From Dysidea avara (taxonomy: Eukaryota; Porifera; Demospongiae; Dictyoceratida; Dysideidae), in NCBI RefSeq assembly GCF_963678975.1, contig NC_089280.1:2555001-2619000 (forward strand): 64,000 nucleotides of DNA, given 5' to 3'. The notes beneath the pieces were generated by a model that saw nothing but the letters and a program-made list of their open reading frames with translations, was not told where the DNA came from and made no database searches. Position 1 is the stretch's first letter, and each line of letters begins with the position of its first letter. The position numbers and the translations under genes are program-made. Positions 46,501 to 54,610 of the stretch are shown piece by piece.

Positions 46501-49500
46501 GTTTAATTCTGACACCAGGGGATCAGTTAATCCATCACAATTGAAATTTAGTAGCCGCTCCATGCTGCAAATTTTCTTTTCAATTCTCAGTTCCTTATTG
46601 TGACCAATATGCAATGTGTGGATATCTGCCATCTTGCTTAAGTGCTCAGGAAGTTGCAGTAAGTTGCAGTTGTTCAACAAAAGATTATTTAAGTTTGGGA
46701 AAAACAGATTTACTAAAGCAGTCCCACTGTGTAAATTATCGTGATGCATAACAACATTTTCCAAGCCAGCATTATGTGACAAATTCAATTTCTTGAGTTG
46801 TGCAAGTGTGTTGTGTCTCATGTGTTTGCACCGCAAAGCATCATCATAGCTAGTATTGACATAACATCGATAATTGTCTTTATAAGGTATCAGTGAGAAT
46901 ATTGCACTATCTTCTGATTGTAACTTATTGTGGCTAATATCCAGTCCCTCCAACAAGGCTGGCAACTCGTCAATGGTACAACATGACGAGATATTGTTAT
47001 TGGAAATATCCAAACATGTCAAGTTTGGAAAGTAGCAAGCTAAACAGTTAGGGAAATCATCTAGAGATGCGTAACTAATATTCAAATAGTTCAATGGAGA
47101 GCCATCAAGGTTTTGATCAAGAAGAGTTATAAAATCTTCACATTCGCTGAGTATTTTACTCCTGCTTCGTACTTTGTGTGTTGACCCTTTTAGAAATGAA
47201 GTTGATCTAGATTTTGTAGATTGTGAAGATGATCTGTGATCTGACTGGAATAATCTGCCAAGCTCTGTGTGTGATAGATTTAGGCTTTTTAAGTTTTTAG
47301 ACAGCCACCATTTGTCTGGAAGTGAATCAATTGGATTATATGAGACGTCCAGTTTCTTTAAAAATGGCAAGTCAAACAATTCAATGGGAAGTCTTGTAAG
47401 AGAATTATAAGAAAGATTCACCTCATATAAAGAACAAGAATCTAATGATAGATTAGAAAATGGAAGATCCAATAGGGAATTATGGCTAATATTGAGGGTA
47501 CACAAGTACTGCAATGCAAATAACTTAGATGGAAAATGAGAGATTTTAGTATAAGAGAGATCAATATGTGTAAGGTGATTGTCATCAGATTGTCTTCTAA
47601 CAAACGCATCAATACATTCATCAAGAGACTTGTCCCACAGGGACAAAGACAATGGTGTTTCCACAAATCTTGTAGTTCCTTGTCCATAGATGTATTCCTC
47701 CTGCACATTTGCTATTACATTAAGCGGCAGTCTGCTGTATGTCAGTATCGTTTCTAGAAGCATTTGACTAGCACTAGCAGCACTGTGAATTAGGGTGTGT
47801 CCATTCAACCCCTCTGTCCCTCCTAACAAATACTGCATTATGTTGGTGCTTTGGGTTCGCACAAATGCACTATACATCACCAATATGCAGCGTACAACAT
47901 CATCATCTACCAAAGTACAAACTGCCCTGCATGTGGATATAAAAATTAAATAGAAATTATATTGACTTACCACTGTAAGATTTCTTTGTGCAAACACTTA
48001 ATATCATTATAACCCATCCTGCTTTGGGTACACCTACCACTCCAAATATTTTCTAAAATCTCTATAAGGACAAACTATTTTGATTATAGCACCATGATTC
48101 AGTGTATGTATACCTAAAAATGCAGCTCCAATTTTGAAGTTTTGCTTTATTGCTGTTATCTTGGGAGTTTCTTCTTCCTCAGAATTTAATGTTGGATTAG
48201 CACCATGTTTGTATAACCAGTAAACAACTTCCAGTAAATTGTTAGTAGTAGTTGGCTTCTTACCCTACAGATAAATAAATGCAACAGCACTTGTACAAGA
48301 GTCAATAATATGGTACTTATCTAGAAAAGATGTACCAAAAGGTTCAAGAACTTTGTGCAGACCAATGCTAGTACAATGTATTGCAAAAAAAAAAGTAGAA
48401 AAACAAAGGAGGTTGCCTACACCTGCAGATACACAAGTGGACATTTAATTCCTAATTCAGTCTATACCCATGACTAAATTAGGATTAAATGTCTACTATT
48501 ATATTTGCAGGTGTAGGTAACCTCCCTTGTTTCCCTACTTGCCAGTTTTCCTCTGCAATCAATCCAATTGCCACGGAAAATACGGACGATTCCCATCTAC
48601 ACACTTAGGGGAGCCATCATGCAGCGTTACCATGAATCAACACCTTGGACTGTCAGCAGAAAGAAATGGAACATAAAGGAGGACAAATGTAATTACGTCT
48701 ATGATGCATGCATTATACGTACTGCAGTATGCCTAAAGGCACCTGTTGGGCTGAAGTGATGCGGTAGCATTAGCAGTTTTTGGGTTATGCTTGTCTGAAG
48801 GTGTTAGTAAGTCAATCAGTCAGTCAATCAGTCAGTCAGTAAAAAAATTCTAACTTTGTAGCAATCTATTGGAAGTTTTAGAGTTGTACTGAAGGCAGTT
48901 TTGGGCTTGGTTATACTTACCCAATACTGCCAAGTCACTAGGAAGACATTGTGAAGCTGGTTTTTGGGTGATATTTTTGGCCAGAAAAACTCACACCTCT
49001 GTTATCCCAATATACCAGATATATATATGTGATTGACAAGATTGTAGCAAACAGCCAACATTGACCTAACACTCAATCACATGTACACTTGAGGTCAGTC
49101 ACATGTTGTATGGGAGGAATACCATAATAATAACAATACCTTATATAATGTAAACATACCGATACAGTATTCAGGTTTCTTCCTTTAGCAGCTAAGTGTA
49201 GAGGAGTCTGTGAACCAGCACAAGTCTTAACTATTAGCATGCATATAATGTCCTTACCTCTCCATGTGAGTTACATTCATCAATCACATCTGTATGGAAA
49301 GTACATGTGCATTGAAGCATGAATGACTAATGACTGATTGTTGTTTTAAGACCTCAGGTAGAATTAACCACCTTACTGTCCCCTGGTGGGGTCCTGAGAT
49401 ACTACAGAGTAGTTGTTTATAATACTCTTTCTTATAGTTAATAGTGCTATTTACATGTATACCTTATATAGGCATATTGTTTACCAGTGTAAAGAAGGCG

Positions 49501-50987
49501 CAGTTACAAATATCTTGTAGGAGAGGGTTATTATTACAAGATCTAAATTTTTGAAAAGCTGTTATAGTATCCTCCATCATAAATTTCTATGATTGTGAAA
49601 TCTGCGAGACACTCTCTGTAATTCTACTAACAGATCTCTTTTCAATACCTCATTTGATACTAGCTATGGCAAAGTCAAGAATACAGAAGGGTTAGGCAAC
49701 TCTGCTCACCTGAAAATTTCAGTCTGTTAGTCAACAGAAATTGTTGCCTGATTCCCGAATTTGGGCCTCATACATATACCAAGTGTCCAAATTACTGACA
49801 CAGGTGTCCTCTTTTCCAAGTGTCCTGATTAACAGCTTCAACTGTAGCTACCTGTATTACTGTGCAGTGCTTATAGTAATAGTTCCTTAGCATGTCTGGA
49901 AAATTAGGACACCCTGATGGTCCCAGTGTCCATAATACACATGCAGGTTTCACTGAACAATCTCTACTGCTCCATCATTGTCCAAGCCATTAAAATACAT
50001 GCATGATGCAGGAATTACAGACCATGTGCACGCCAAGGCGTGGCACTTTATTACATCATCAAAATAACACATATCCGCCATTGTTGAGGGCAAAAAAATT
50101 ATGCATTCTATGCCTACAATTTTTTTTTAATGCTAATACAAAAGAATTGTACTAAATGATAGAGTAACGCTGGTATAAAGTAAGTTACTGGGTAAAAGTA
50201 TATAACATATTTGCTGTATGATGAGTTATTCCGCCTAGGGAAGGTTTTTGCAATAGAACGCTCGATACTTTTGCCCTCACTTTTCTCGTAAACTATCGTG
50301 AAACTTGAAGCCGTAACAACTTTTTCTGGTTTTTGCCTGACCACACCTTGGCACGCACAAGGTCTATAGCATAGGTATAAGAAAACTTCACAATAAGTCA
50401 CTATCTATGATTATAGCTGGGTTCCCTATTGCCCTGGTGGCACCCACCCCTTTGCTTACCGAGTGCCTGCTCTCTTCAGTGCTGTCTAGGGGTAAGGGGG
50501 GGTGGGGGGGCTGTGGCACAGGCCCCCCTTGATTTATACCCAAAGCCTTAAGAAATGGAAAGGGTTGATCAGTATTCAATGGCATCACAGTAAAATATTC
50601 TGGGTTGAGCCCTGGCTAGCATATTCACCATTGTGGGGAACTGGGGGTAGCTATCTACAATCAATAATAGCTCATGGGACATGGGCGTTCTTGAGCTACC
50701 TGTAAATTTTCCCGTATACAACTGAAAGCTTTCACTACAATCAATAGCTCATGGGACATGGGCGTTCTTTAGCTACCTGTAAATTTTCCCGTAGACAGCA
50801 CAGCTTTCACTGTGTCGACGCTGTGAAAATACGACGCCTTCCTCAAGACTTTTCCTCGTAGGTCGCGACAAGCTTCAAGTTCGGCATCATTTAGACCGTC
50901 CAGCCATCTCAGTATAAATATAGAGTTGTCCTGAAAAGCAGCCACGTCTAGATCCTCCTCAATGAAATCATCGACTGCTTCCATCAT
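28147..50987 (-). CDS. Gene B: ROCO/LRRK1-like GTPase-kinase (21 exons, ~2033 aa)
   Basis: Predicted multidomain signalling protein: ankyrin repeats, LRRs, Roc GTPase, COR, kinase and WD40-like C-terminus. The 21 exons join in frame to 6102 nt including the stop. All Roc motifs are recognisable: P-loop GLGSCGKTT (682-690), switch I Thr707, DFSG (731-734) and THID (787-790). The kinase has GKGGFG, Lys in VAVKS, HYDIKPDN, DLG and APE. As in gene A, the HRD arginine is tyrosine. Intron number, positions and phases equal those of gene A, so the two arose by duplication of a whole gene. In LRRK proteins Roc-COR regulates the attached kinase, and this copy looks competent for that. The start at 50987 is chosen because the exon matches gene A; a second ATG follows immediately. 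Partner and substrate are unknown. Confidence 0.9.
28567..29203 (-). CDS. Gene B exon 20 (WD40-like)
   Basis: 637 nt, residues 1701-1912. HVWMASQHGTITVVSA, NNDLWCGCDLSTIKVI and VSCWSVGDQP are blade-like strands. Donor GTACGT, phase 1. Confidence 0.91.
29261..29560 (-). CDS. Gene B exon 19 (kinase end, WD40 start)
   Basis: 300 nt, residues 1601-1700. NCWAQEYAARPTAQEI is subdomain XI. Nearly identical in DNA to gene A exon 19 and gene C. Donor GTTGGT (GTGGGT in gene C). Confidence 0.9.
29800..30180. repeat. Interspersed repeat family, copy 2 (gene B intron 18)
   Basis: Shares CATACCAAATTTGAGCAA and TTTTGGGGGCTTGGATTTC with the other copies at 4090 and 30500. Class unknown. Confidence 0.55.
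30500..31120. repeat. Interspersed repeat family, copy 3 (gene B intron 18)
   Basis: Longest copy. Contains GGGGGCTTCGATTTCTTTTC, GTCACGGCTACAGGGTAAAC and AACTTGAAAATTGGT. The open frame on the minus strand (30843-30538) is repeat sequence, not a supported gene. Confidence 0.6.
31199..31285 (-). repeat. tRNA-derived SINE remnant
   Basis: On the minus strand an A-box-like TAGCAGTGATTCAGTGGTTA and a B-box-like GGTTCAAACTC are spaced as in a tRNA gene and followed by a T-run. No cloverleaf complete enough for a tRNA call. Confidence 0.55.
31461..31635. mobile_element. pogo/Tigger-like MITE (gene B intron 18)
   Basis: Inverted ends CAGTGAAACCTGTCTAATC / CAGTGAAACCTGTCTATTC flanked by TA on both sides, 175 bp. 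Fits Tc1/mariner-pogo elements. Confidence 0.82.
31808..32071. mobile_element. ATCCACACA-ended foldback MITE (gene B intron 18)
   Basis: Long inverted arms: ATCCACACAAAAACAGCCAA at left and its near complement at right, with GGCTGCAATGATGTTAATGC inside. 264 bp, no coding potential. Confidence 0.82.
32351..32435 (+). repeat. tRNA-derived SINE remnant
   Basis: TGGTGCAGTGGTAACTGC fits an A box and GGGTTTGATTC a B box, about 45 bp apart. Degenerate and not a functional tRNA. Confidence 0.5.
32995..33247. mobile_element. ATCCA-ended foldback MITE beside gene B exon 18 donor
   Basis: Same family as 31808-32071 (ATCCATGAAAAACAG, AAGAAATGGCTGCAATGATG and complements). In transcript direction it starts 17 bp after the exon 18 donor. 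Confidence 0.8.
33265..33399 (-). CDS. Gene B exon 18 (kinase C-lobe)
   Basis: 135 nt, residues 1556-1600. VDIFSLGMTIYELMT and NGLRPSI. The donor reads GTTTGT, weaker than others, and a MITE begins 17 bp into the intron. Confidence 0.88.
33709..33773. repeat. (CTGC)n microsatellite, left block
   Basis: About 16 tetranucleotide units on the + strand, directly abutting the large palindrome. A leucine/proline-rich open frame across it is a repeat artefact. Confidence 0.95.
33774..34503. mobile_element. Large palindromic element inside a CTGC microsatellite (gene B intron 17)
   Basis: Two highly similar inverted arms of about 340-360 bp around a spacer of about 40 bp. Ends GGGTGTCTGTATTTAGC / GGGGCGTCTATATTTAGC. 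The left arm has an extra 20-bp tandem copy of ACACRAGTACAGAGTAAGAT. No ORF. Confidence 0.85.
34504..34599. repeat. (CTGC)n microsatellite, right block
   Basis: About 24 units in the same strand orientation as the left block. It is therefore not part of the inverted arms. Confidence 0.95.
34961..35645 (+). mobile_element. LINE 3' end, non-LTR reverse transcriptase fragment (gene B intron 17)
   Basis: Encodes the typical end of a LINE ORF2: LEMIQHRAARFVLNKPW, LNELNWPSLQERRKQARL, then in another frame YSFLPRTIPHWNDL. One frame disruption near 35205. It is followed by a TTGTAACTTA-rich 3' region ending in AATAAATAAATAA, usual for CR1-like tails. Dead copy. Confidence 0.82.
35928..36315. mobile_element. 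Foldback MITE (gene B intron 17)
   Basis: Near-perfect inverted arms of about 180 bp sharing GTAAGGAAACAAG, ATCCAGTAGTAAAAAGTAAG and ATTAAAGTGTGTCTCATTT in complement. No coding sequence. Confidence 0.82.
36568..36858 (-). CDS. Gene B exon 17 (kinase catalytic and activation segments)
   Basis: 291 nt, residues 1459-1555. VHYDIKPDNILV, then an insert with GHDC and CTAC, then VKLADLG and STPGHTAPEVMEY. Donor GTGTGT. Confidence 0.93.
36953..37228 (-). CDS. Gene B exon 16 (kinase N-lobe)
   Basis: 276 nt, residues 1367-1458. VAVKSCTRT carries the catalytic lysine, ELNKILSIDHTNIIKCIGFC the alpha-C region and VMECAPFGNVKNLL the hinge. It lacks the duplicated GGPLSS peptide of gene A. Confidence 0.92.
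37272..37490. mobile_element. Degenerate foldback MITE next to gene B exon 16 acceptor
   Basis: CCAGCCAAGCTGT and CTTGGCTGTTTTTGGC with partly inverted interior, related to the 31808 family. It ends about 45 bp upstream of the exon 16 acceptor. Confidence 0.55.
37560..38766. other. Gene B intron 15, upstream part, nothing recognised
   Basis: AT-rich with no repeat, exon or RNA gene I can support. Confidence 0.4.
38767..38877 (-). CDS. Gene B exon 15 (kinase glycine loop)
   Basis: 111 nt, residues 1330-1366, with LGKGGFGKVEKM. VFDDILVDKI matches gene A. Acceptor CTGTAG, donor GTAATG. Confidence 0.89.
38999..40125 (-). CDS. Gene B exon 14 (COR-A/COR-B)
   Basis: 1127 nt, residues 954-1329. 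LLMPSLLQ, GVCYRRIFLVHYLPVSFWPKL and a Cys-rich end (CPYC, then C..C and CLHH) before KHLAPDL. A 66-bp GT..AG stretch (39852-39787) could be an optional intron without breaking the frame; alignment to gene A favours it being exonic. Confidence 0.88.
40281..40930. mobile_element. TGTGACC-ended element, copy 2 (gene B intron 13)
   Basis: Starts TGTGACTGGATTTCGG and ends AAAATCTGGTCACA. Full-length relative of 17044-17608 in the same + orientation, although genes A and B run in opposite directions. Confidence 0.78.
41134..41238 (-). CDS. Gene B exon 13 (COR)
   Basis: 105 nt, residues 919-953. FCFVDSQWLFDVLTLILTL matches the DPQWL segment of gene A and of LRRK proteins. Confidence 0.88.
41285..41352 (-). 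CDS. Gene B exon 12 (COR)
   Basis: 68 nt, residues 896-918 (LGEQYDLQKAEILVAVTYIK). Flanked by introns of 52 and 46 bp. Confidence 0.87.
41405..41534 (-). CDS. Gene B exon 11 (start of COR)
   Basis: 130 nt, residues 853-895. TIPASYYRLQEKIL and VVWKDIV are COR-A features. Acceptor TGTTAG, donor GTAATA. Confidence 0.87.
41641..42040. other. Part of gene B intron 10, nothing recognised
   Basis: AT-rich, no supported feature before the LINE fragment. Confidence 0.4.
42060..42340 (+). mobile_element. LINE reverse transcriptase fragment (gene B intron 10)
   Basis: LSWSSHISNTAAKAYRTLNF, SSKVKASAYLTSVHPSLEYA and AVVWD are the thumb/C-terminal region of a LINE ORF2. The downstream frame is broken but still reads as RADTWILNDV. 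Truncated dead copy. Confidence 0.78.
43155..43241. repeat. Perfect 41-bp hairpin built from AAAGAGTGCTTTATTGCA units
   Basis: Arms 43155-43195 and 43201-43241 are exact complements around the loop GAACG. Each arm is itself a direct repeat of CAAAGAGTGCTTTATT. Intronic in gene B. No RNA family recognised. Confidence 0.92.
43748..43799. repeat. Inverted repeat ATATGAAAAATAAAGTAC
   Basis: 18-bp perfect arms around a GC-rich 16-nt loop, with outer AGCATAGCC/GGCTATGCT complements. Probably a transposon end pair. Function unknown. Confidence 0.75.
44195..44613. mobile_element. hAT-like MITE (gene B intron 10)
   Basis: Ends TAGTGATGTGCGATAT / TAGTGATGTGCAATAT with perfect 8-bp duplications ATGTATAT at 44187-44194 and 44614-44621. 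419 bp, no ORF. Inserted about 50 bp downstream of the exon 10 donor. Confidence 0.9.
44663..44897 (-). CDS. Gene B exon 10 (Roc G4 motif)
   Basis: 235 nt, residues 775-852. VVMVGTHIDLV carries the THxD motif used by LRRK-type Roc domains. IRAIKFVSCKGK follows. Phase 1 out. Confidence 0.91.
44952..45068 (-). CDS. Gene B exon 9 (Roc)
   Basis: 117 nt, residues 736-774. SLYVLCWRV and LKEYLLAIK match gene A exon 9. Phase 0 at both ends. Confidence 0.87.
45246..45352 (-). CDS. Gene B exon 8 (Roc switch region)
   Basis: 107 nt, residues 700-735. KPTVGI supplies the switch I threonine and YVRDFSGK the DxxG of switch II. Acceptor TTGTAG, donor GTAAGT. Confidence 0.9.
45509..45600 (-). CDS. Gene B exon 7 (Roc P-loop)
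   Basis: 92 nt, residues 669-699. VKVFLMGLGSCGKTTLLHH is beta-1 plus an intact Walker A motif. Donor GTAAAT, phase 1 out. Confidence 0.92.
45601..46453. other. Gene B intron 6, nothing recognised
   Basis: 853 bp between the LRR exon and the P-loop exon. No repeat or exon supported. Confidence 0.4.
46454..47926 (-). CDS. Gene B exon 6 (ankyrin unit and leucine-rich repeats)
   Basis: 1473 nt, residues 178-668. An ankyrin-like GHTLIHSAASASQML is followed by about ten LRRs such as LCTLNISHNSLLDLP, LYEVNLSYNSLTRLP and LKKLDVSYNPIDSLP. A Ser-rich insert (SSSQSTKSRSTS) splits the array, as in gene A. It ends KLMFLRQIR before Roc. The preceding intron is only 44 bp. Confidence 0.93.
47971..48061 (-). 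CDS. Gene B exon 5
   Basis: 91 nt, residues 148-177. EILENIWSG and CLHKEILQW match gene A exon 5, which has identical length and phase. Confidence 0.88.
48114..48264 (-). CDS. Gene B exon 4 (ankyrin)
   Basis: 151 nt, residues 98-147. LYKHGANPTLN is an ankyrin hairpin and QNFKIGAAFLG matches gene A. Phase 1 out. Confidence 0.87.
48390..48850 (+). mobile_element. Foldback-plus-ORF family, copy iv, degraded (gene B intron 3)
   Basis: A palindrome (48393-48540; GGAGGTTGCCTACACCTGCA and complement) is followed by a remnant of the same ORF: TACGGACGATTCCCAT, GGAACATAAAGGAGGACA and CACCTGTTGGGCTGAAGTGA, then CAGTCAGTCAATCAGTCAG. The palindrome differs from copies i-iii but the order is the same. 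Confidence 0.6.
49160..49207 (-). CDS. Gene B exon 3 (ankyrin)
   Basis: 48 nt, residues 82-97 (TPLHLAAKGRNLNTVS), a textbook ankyrin first helix. Donor GTATGT. The preceding intron is 50 bp. Confidence 0.85.
49258..49289 (-). CDS. Gene B exon 2 (ankyrin)
   Basis: 32 nt, residues 71-81 (VIDECNSHGE), the ankyrin loop. Acceptor ATACAG, donor GTAAGG. The counterpart in gene A is 38 nt. Confidence 0.8.
49300..50657. other. Gene B intron 1, nothing recognised apart from the 3' duplication
   Basis: No exon or repeat with clear ends. A poly-G/C stretch near 50495-50530 resembles the 58142 hAT MITE interior only weakly. Confidence 0.35.
50658..50811. repeat. 77-bp tandem duplication across the gene B exon 1 donor
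   Basis: Copies start at 50658 and 50735, each with CTCATGGGACATGGGCGTTC and GCTACCTGTAAATTTTCCCG. The exonic copy keeps the true donor; the intronic copy repeats the end of exon 1 and a second donor. Confidence 0.88.
50777..50987 (-). CDS. Gene B exon 1
   Basis: Residues 1-70, ending in phase 1 at ACAG|GTAGCT. RGKVLRKASYFHSVDTVK matches gene A exon 1. Its last 35 nt and the donor are duplicated 77 bp downstream in the intron. Confidence 0.86.
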
Positions 50988-51049
50988 GATCCCACGAGTA
51001 GTCCTAGTCCTAGGTTACTGCCCCGGCCGGTAGAAAACGACTTCACAAG

Positions 51050-51057
51050 TGACGTAT
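51050..51057. promoter_or_regulatory. CRE-like site upstream of gene B
   Basis: On the gene B strand ATACGTCAC, one base from the CRE consensus, 63 bp before the ATG and next to CCGGCCGG. Matches the layout upstream of gene A. Confidence 0.35.
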
Positions 51058-51574
51058 TGATATATATGTAGCGGTGACACCCTGAAAATCACAACAGCTG
51101 TAGCACTTAGTAAGATTTAGCTACATATTTGGGCGTCTGGATTCAATGGAATGCAATACTCAGCAATAGTGGAATATTATTCATTTATTATTATCACATA
51201 TCTTTTTTCTTTTTCTTTTTTTGAAAACCACAAGTGCACCCTGTCCAGTTACACTGTCTCACAATTCGTGAAATAACTCCATATTTACTTACCATAGACT
51301 CTCAAAATTTGGCAGAGGCACTGGTGAAGCGTTTCTTTACAGGGCTATGGAAAGATTTTTCGCGATTCGCTGTTGACGGGCGTGATATCACTTGTTGAAA
51401 AATGCGGGTTTGCATTTTAACCAGTTTCCACGTTGTTATCGTTAAAAAGGATTCCATAGAGTTGTTCTACAAGGTGAGAAACCATAAGAGCCAAGGCGGC
51501 TTAGCGCTAGGTTGTTTCTGTGGTGAGTTATTTTTAAAATCGGCTCGTAAGTTCAGAGTTTAATAGCCACGAAA

Positions 51575-51970
51575 TTAAAGCGGGTGATTTCACGGAACTT
51601 GGCATGCTAAGCTACAACATTAAAGACTATCATAAGAACCCTTTAAATGTAGACTACATGGTTCACAAGCGGAGTTCTCCACCACCCTAAAATAGCTAAT
51701 TAAGCGCGTGGGCTAATTTTAATAGTGACAAATGAGCATTGCATGGCTTCACATAATTACTTCAGCGCCACCTTAAAGCGGGTGATTTCACGGAACCATG
51801 CTATGCTACAACATTAAAGACTATCATAAGAACCCTATAAATGTAGACTACATGGTTCACAAGCGGAGTTCTTCACCACCCTAAAATAGCTAATTAATCA
51901 CGTGGGCTAATTTTAATAGTGACAAATGGGCATTGTACGGCTTCACATAATTACTTCAGCGCCACCTTAA
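51575..51970. repeat. 198-bp tandem duplication bounded by TTAA
   Basis: Two near-identical units start TTAAAGCGGGTGATTTCACG (51575, 51773) and end CAGCGCCACC before the next TTAA. Small differences such as GCGCGTGGG/TCACGTGGG. No coding sequence. Confidence 0.88.
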
Positions 51971-52607
51971 GCTACAGTATGAAAATGTACTGTTTATTCA
52001 ATTAGAATTTTAAAAATAAAACTGATTCTACAAAAACCTGTTAATTTTAGCAACTTTTATATGCTCACCTGTATAGCACGTATATCATATAGGTGGTGGG
52101 TCGGAGGGGACGGATGCCGCCCACGCACAAGAAGTGGTTGACAGTGAAAAAAACAGTCTATAAGTATCATACAACTGTTTAAATATATACGTTCTTTGAT
52201 ATTGTATATGCATTAGTTTTCCAGTGATAGTTATAAACGGCGAAAAGAATGTAATGAATTGCCCGCCCACGCCCAAGCCCAATTTGCGCCTTCGTTAAAA
52301 TGGCCTTACTCAAAGACGATTAAATGTCTATGACATAGTTTTCTGTATAAATACTTTGGTTTGTTTATCATGCTGTAATATTGTGCTGCTGTGTTATGCT
52401 ATAATAATATTAATGCTTATATTATTTAATGATGTTTGTTTCTATTACTTTAGTGCACGGTGGGAGATGGAAGCGTCCATGATGACGATTGGGCAATGTG
52501 CAAATAAGGTGAGTGTATGCTTTGTAAAAAGAAGCCCACGTAGCTGTACAGGGCTCATCTTCTGTACAGATCAGCTTCTGTATAGTCTTTCATTATTTTA
52601 TTTTTCC

Positions 52608-52901
52608 CGAGGGGTAGCCAACGCCCACGCAAAACACCCAAATGGTGTGTACGAGACTCCCAATCTTTATGTATTTTTAAAAGCATTTAGTGAGATTGCT
52701 AACTAGTAACTACCTGTACAGTTGTTGATCTACATCTTGTTCTAGTTATTCACGATCGATCATTGTATACTTTGTTAAACTCACTTTCTCCATTATTTTA
52801 CATGATTTTGGATTTAGGATTTGGTTTCTAATATATTTGTGTATTTCTGATTGGATTTCTCACATAGCATACAAGAGTCCCAAGGCATTGGCTACCCCTC
52901 G
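52608..52901. mobile_element. CGAGGGGTAGCCAA-ended MITE
   Basis: Terminal repeats CGAGGGGTAGCCAACGCC / CGAGGGGTAGCCAATGCC around 294 bp without coding potential. The target duplication is not evident. Confidence 0.72.
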
Positions 52902-52960
52902 CTTGCCAGTTTGACAAAGATAGTGTGACCATCTAATTATGATATTACAATCTAAATTAA

Positions 52961-53635
52961 GGTAGCTGGGAACAGTTTCCATATGGCTTCACCATGAAAT
53001 TTACAGGGCCTAAGACAAGCAAGATATCTTCACGAAGTGCATTGTACTAACAGAAATCTATGAAGCAATTTGTTCTCTACTGTTTACAACAAACAGGAGC
53101 TCTCTGGGATGCGTGTAGCGCAAGTTTCAAATTTAGCCCTTCAGAGTGAACTCTTTCTCAGCGCTTGGCGCTATGGGGCTGGATTCGCTGTTAGACACTA
53201 TTTACCTGATTATCTATCATTGTGCGGAGCTACTTTTCCTACCAGGTCTTTAGTTCACGCGTTAATTCTACCCATGTCACACAAAGATTTGAAACGGGTT
53301 TTTTTAAAATTCACCACTGCCAGGCAGAAGCTAATATTAAAAATCGGCTTCCGCACAATTGCAGCTTATTTACTACTGTTTGCCCATCCAAAATTCGACA
53401 GTCGTATCTTGAAAAACCAGCAACTAGTTCATTTTTGTATGGAGGCTTGTAATAATAGCGCACGGCGATCTTGTTAAATGCTGTGATGATGTGTGCTTAC
53501 GCAACATAATTATATTCATTTGCAAATGACAGGAACTGGTGGTCAACCACAGTAATGATTATATTTAAGCCTCATAGCTAATGTGATTGCTTGCATAACA
53601 CTGTTGAAACCTTATGAAAACTGTTCCGAGCCACC
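52961..53635. mobile_element. TTAA-flanked DNA transposon (non-autonomous)
   Basis: Ends GGTAGCTGGGAACAGTTT / GGTGGCTCGGAACAGTTT, about 28 of 33 positions alike including TTAA, flanked by TTAA on both sides. A 135-codon open frame (53070-53477) lies inside but shows no domain I recognise. The TTAA target fits piggyBac or Kolobok types. Confidence 0.75.
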
Positions 53636-53641
53636 TTAAAT

Positions 53642-54607
53642 TCTTGATCACAGATACACATTTCCCTTGTTGCTATATGTGGCGCACCACAAAATTAACC
53701 AATGTAAACAACCATTACCATACCTTGTAGTGTTTTATTTTTATGTGAATATGTAGTGAAGTGTGTGTGTGTGTAGTGTGTGCGTGATAAAGATTTTTTT
53801 AAATTCACCAGTTTAAATGTGACTGTTTTTTCCACAGGTTTATATGTTGGAGAACTGCAAACAACTAACTTGAAATTTTTATAATGACCATTTTAAAAAA
53901 AAATTTATTTGATTACATGTACAAAATACAAAGATGTATCACGTGATCAAAAAAGTTATTAGCATGATGTACAAGGACTATTGACCATTGAAAAGTTGAT
54001 GAATTAAACATTCAAGAACGGAATGCTTCTCCATTGCAACTCGCCCACACAATATAGCGCGCGCGTCACCAATAATCAGTGCTCAGCCGGGGTTTGCGAC
54101 TATTGGATTGAGATGGTGATTTTTATAAAATTATTTGTACCTTGTAAAACGTTCGTCACGAACGGTATAGCTAGCTGAAGTATTCAAGAAAGGTTAGATC
54201 TAGCCTGGTATAACCTGGATTCGTTAAAAAGTTCGCGCCTGGATTGTTGGGGTGAGCCAATATTTTCATTGCCAATGGTTCTATGTGTAATGTTAAACCC
54301 CCTACTTTGTACCATGAAGAAGGCCGTATTAAGCTGTTACATTTTACGTGAAAGTAGATGTCATACTGGCCATTCCTGCTAGAACCTGGGAAAGGTTTAA
54401 AAGTTATCTGACGCTCCATAACAGAGCCTTGAAAACCTGCTTCCAGTGTAGACGCGTGTAAATTTTTTTTAATTAAAAGTCGCTTAATTGTTGGATATGA
54501 AGTCTACCAGTTGGGCACTGGAGGGTTTGCACAGAAGGCAGAGCCTGTACGAGGTGCTTCACCACTAGCCCAGGGAACCTAAGCGAAAATCGTTGAGTTC
54601 AGTATCC
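53642..54607. other. Intergenic, nothing recognised
   Basis: Includes a short TG-rich stretch near 53757-53787. The minus-strand 82-codon open frame (54419-54171) has no recognisable domain. Confidence 0.35.
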
Positions 54608-54610
54608 TAA

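Noticed and set aside
50114..50401. 95-codon minus-strand open frame in gene B intron 1
   Set aside because: No domain, no match to the paralogous gene, and it lies between confirmed exons 1 and 2.
52356..52706. 116-codon hydrophobic open frame
   Set aside because: Partly inside a MITE (52608-52901) and AT-driven. No domain or splice context.
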